Shown here piece by piece: positions 63,442-64,000 of a DNA stretch of 64,000 nt. The stretch comes from CAWCUK01 sp963798775 (GTDB lineage Bacteria > Bacteroidota > Ignavibacteria > Ignavibacteriales > Ignavibacteriaceae). The notes under the pieces were generated by a model. The model was given only the letters and a program-made list of their open reading frames with translations. It was not told the origin of the DNA and searched no databases. Positions within the stretch are counted from its first letter, which is position 1. The number at the start of each line of letters is the position of its first letter. The position numbers and the translations under genes are program-made. The DNA lies in contig CAWCUK010000006.1 in the NCBI GenBank assembly GCA_963798775.1, positions 62,001 through 126,000 of the forward strand, read 5' to 3'.

Positions 63442-64000
63442 ATGAAGTTATTCTTTGTTTTACTTTTTTCCTTTACAGCTATTATCTTGCCTCAAGAGCT
63501 TAATTGTACGGTTACTCTTAATACCGATAATATTCCAAATCAAAATCGTGAACTGCTTTCAACTTTTGGACAGGAAGTGGCCGATTATATGAATATGACT
63601 AAGTTTACGAATGAAGATTGGGGAGGCGATAAAATAAAATGTTCTTTAAATATTTTTATTCTCTCGGCTTCAAGCGATGTTAGTTATACTGCTCAGGTTG
63701 TGGTTTCAAGCCAGCGCCCGATTTATAAATCCGATAGAAATTCACTAATGCTTAGTATAAATGATAACAATTGGACTTTTACGTATCAGTCAGGCCAACC
63801 AATGTATGCAAATCAAAATACATACGACGCGGTTACAAGTTTTTTAGATTTTTACGCGTACTTAATTATTGGGTTTGATAAAGATTCATGGGACCAGCCC
63901 TTAGCCGGAACGCCTTATTTTGTTAAAGCGGCTGATATAGCTAATTTGGGAGCCTCAAGTAAATTTTCTAAGGGATGGGAAAGCAGCAGCAGTTCTTTCA
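63442..64000 (+). CDS. PorD-like (DUF4835) protein, C-terminus outside the window
   Basis: 186 codons visible, open to the right edge. A signal peptide (MKLFFVLLFSFTAIILPQ) is followed by LNCTVTLNTDNI, QELLSTFGQEVADYMN-like residues and KCSLNIFILSASSDVSYTAQ, VVVSSQRPIYKS and VTSFLDFYAYLIIGFDKDSW. This order matches the DUF4835/PorD family linked to type IX secretion and gliding. It is divergent from the PorV-like gene with 86 bases between, so both may share a T9SS-related control region. A GGGATAAAT stretch precedes the start. Confidence 0.82.
   Translation, partial: MKLFFVLLFSFTAIILPQELNCTVTLNTDNIPNQNRELLSTFGQEVADYMNMTKFTNEDWGGDKIKCSLNIFILSASSDVSYTAQVVVSSQRPIYKSDRNSLMLSINDNNWTFTYQSGQPMYANQNTYDAVTSFLDFYAYLIIGFDKDSWDQPLAGTPYFVKAADIANLGASSKFSKGWESSSSSF

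Overview
The window is a low-GC, gene-dense bacterial chromosome segment, most likely from the Ignavibacteria branch of the Bacteroidota/Chlorobiota group. The signs are four secreted proteins with type IX secretion (T9SS) tails of the YPNPFNP kind, a PorD-like (DUF4835) protein and a PorV-like barrel at the right end, a TonB receptor, discriminating GltX beside GlnS, and a promoter of the Bacteroidota form (TTG, about 20 bases, TAnnTTTG). The taxonomic call is inference; no rRNA is present.

Layout. 1-5.7 kb: lipoprotein fragment, small membrane protein, tRNA-Arg, DEAD-box RNA helicase, MaeB malic enzyme. 5.7-12.4 kb: an amino-sugar block with a degenerate ROK kinase, an intact ROK kinase, MFS permease, SIS-domain protein, convergent nagA and a glycerate 2-kinase. 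12.6-16.7 kb: small proteins, a ferritin-like/VIT1 fusion, a DGC zinc-binding protein, and a decayed molybdenum-hydroxylase locus (CoxM-like remnant, MobA-like gene, XdhC remnant). 16.7-30 kb: TreT and GalT, a cytochrome c-FTR1 iron permease, VOC and DoxX proteins, a potassium channel, a barrel protein, a double-kinase hybrid sensor and a TonB receptor.

30.5-35.3 kb is the most unusual part. Just after tRNA-Ser lies what looks like a relict integron: a truncated integrase start, then cassettes carrying an HNH nuclease, a MazEF-type pair, a BrnT/BrnA-type pair and an unknown protein. Three near-identical attC-like elements of about 58 bases separate them. One cassette still shows the diagnostic complementarity between its own two ends, and one attC is cut at the recombination point and fused to a 5'-truncated toxin gene.

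35.7-51.7 kb: lipoprotein, acyl-CoA dehydrogenase, guaB, glycosyltransferase, purD, four T9SS cargo proteins, a CDF-like membrane protein and an L,D-transpeptidase-like protein. 51.8-60.4 kb: tRNA-Leu, glnS, gltX, then a triple-receiver hybrid kinase divergent from two paralogous receiver-cyclases, a plausible phosphorelay to cyclic-nucleotide module. 60.5-64 kb: HhH/barrel protein, PorV-like protein and the start of a PorD-like gene.

Five genes (ROK copy 1, nagA, the hybrid sensor kinase, the TonB receptor, the second receiver-cyclase) carry single-base frameshifts, four of them in short A-runs. Each becomes a full-length family member after a one-base correction, so assembly error must be weighed against real gene decay.
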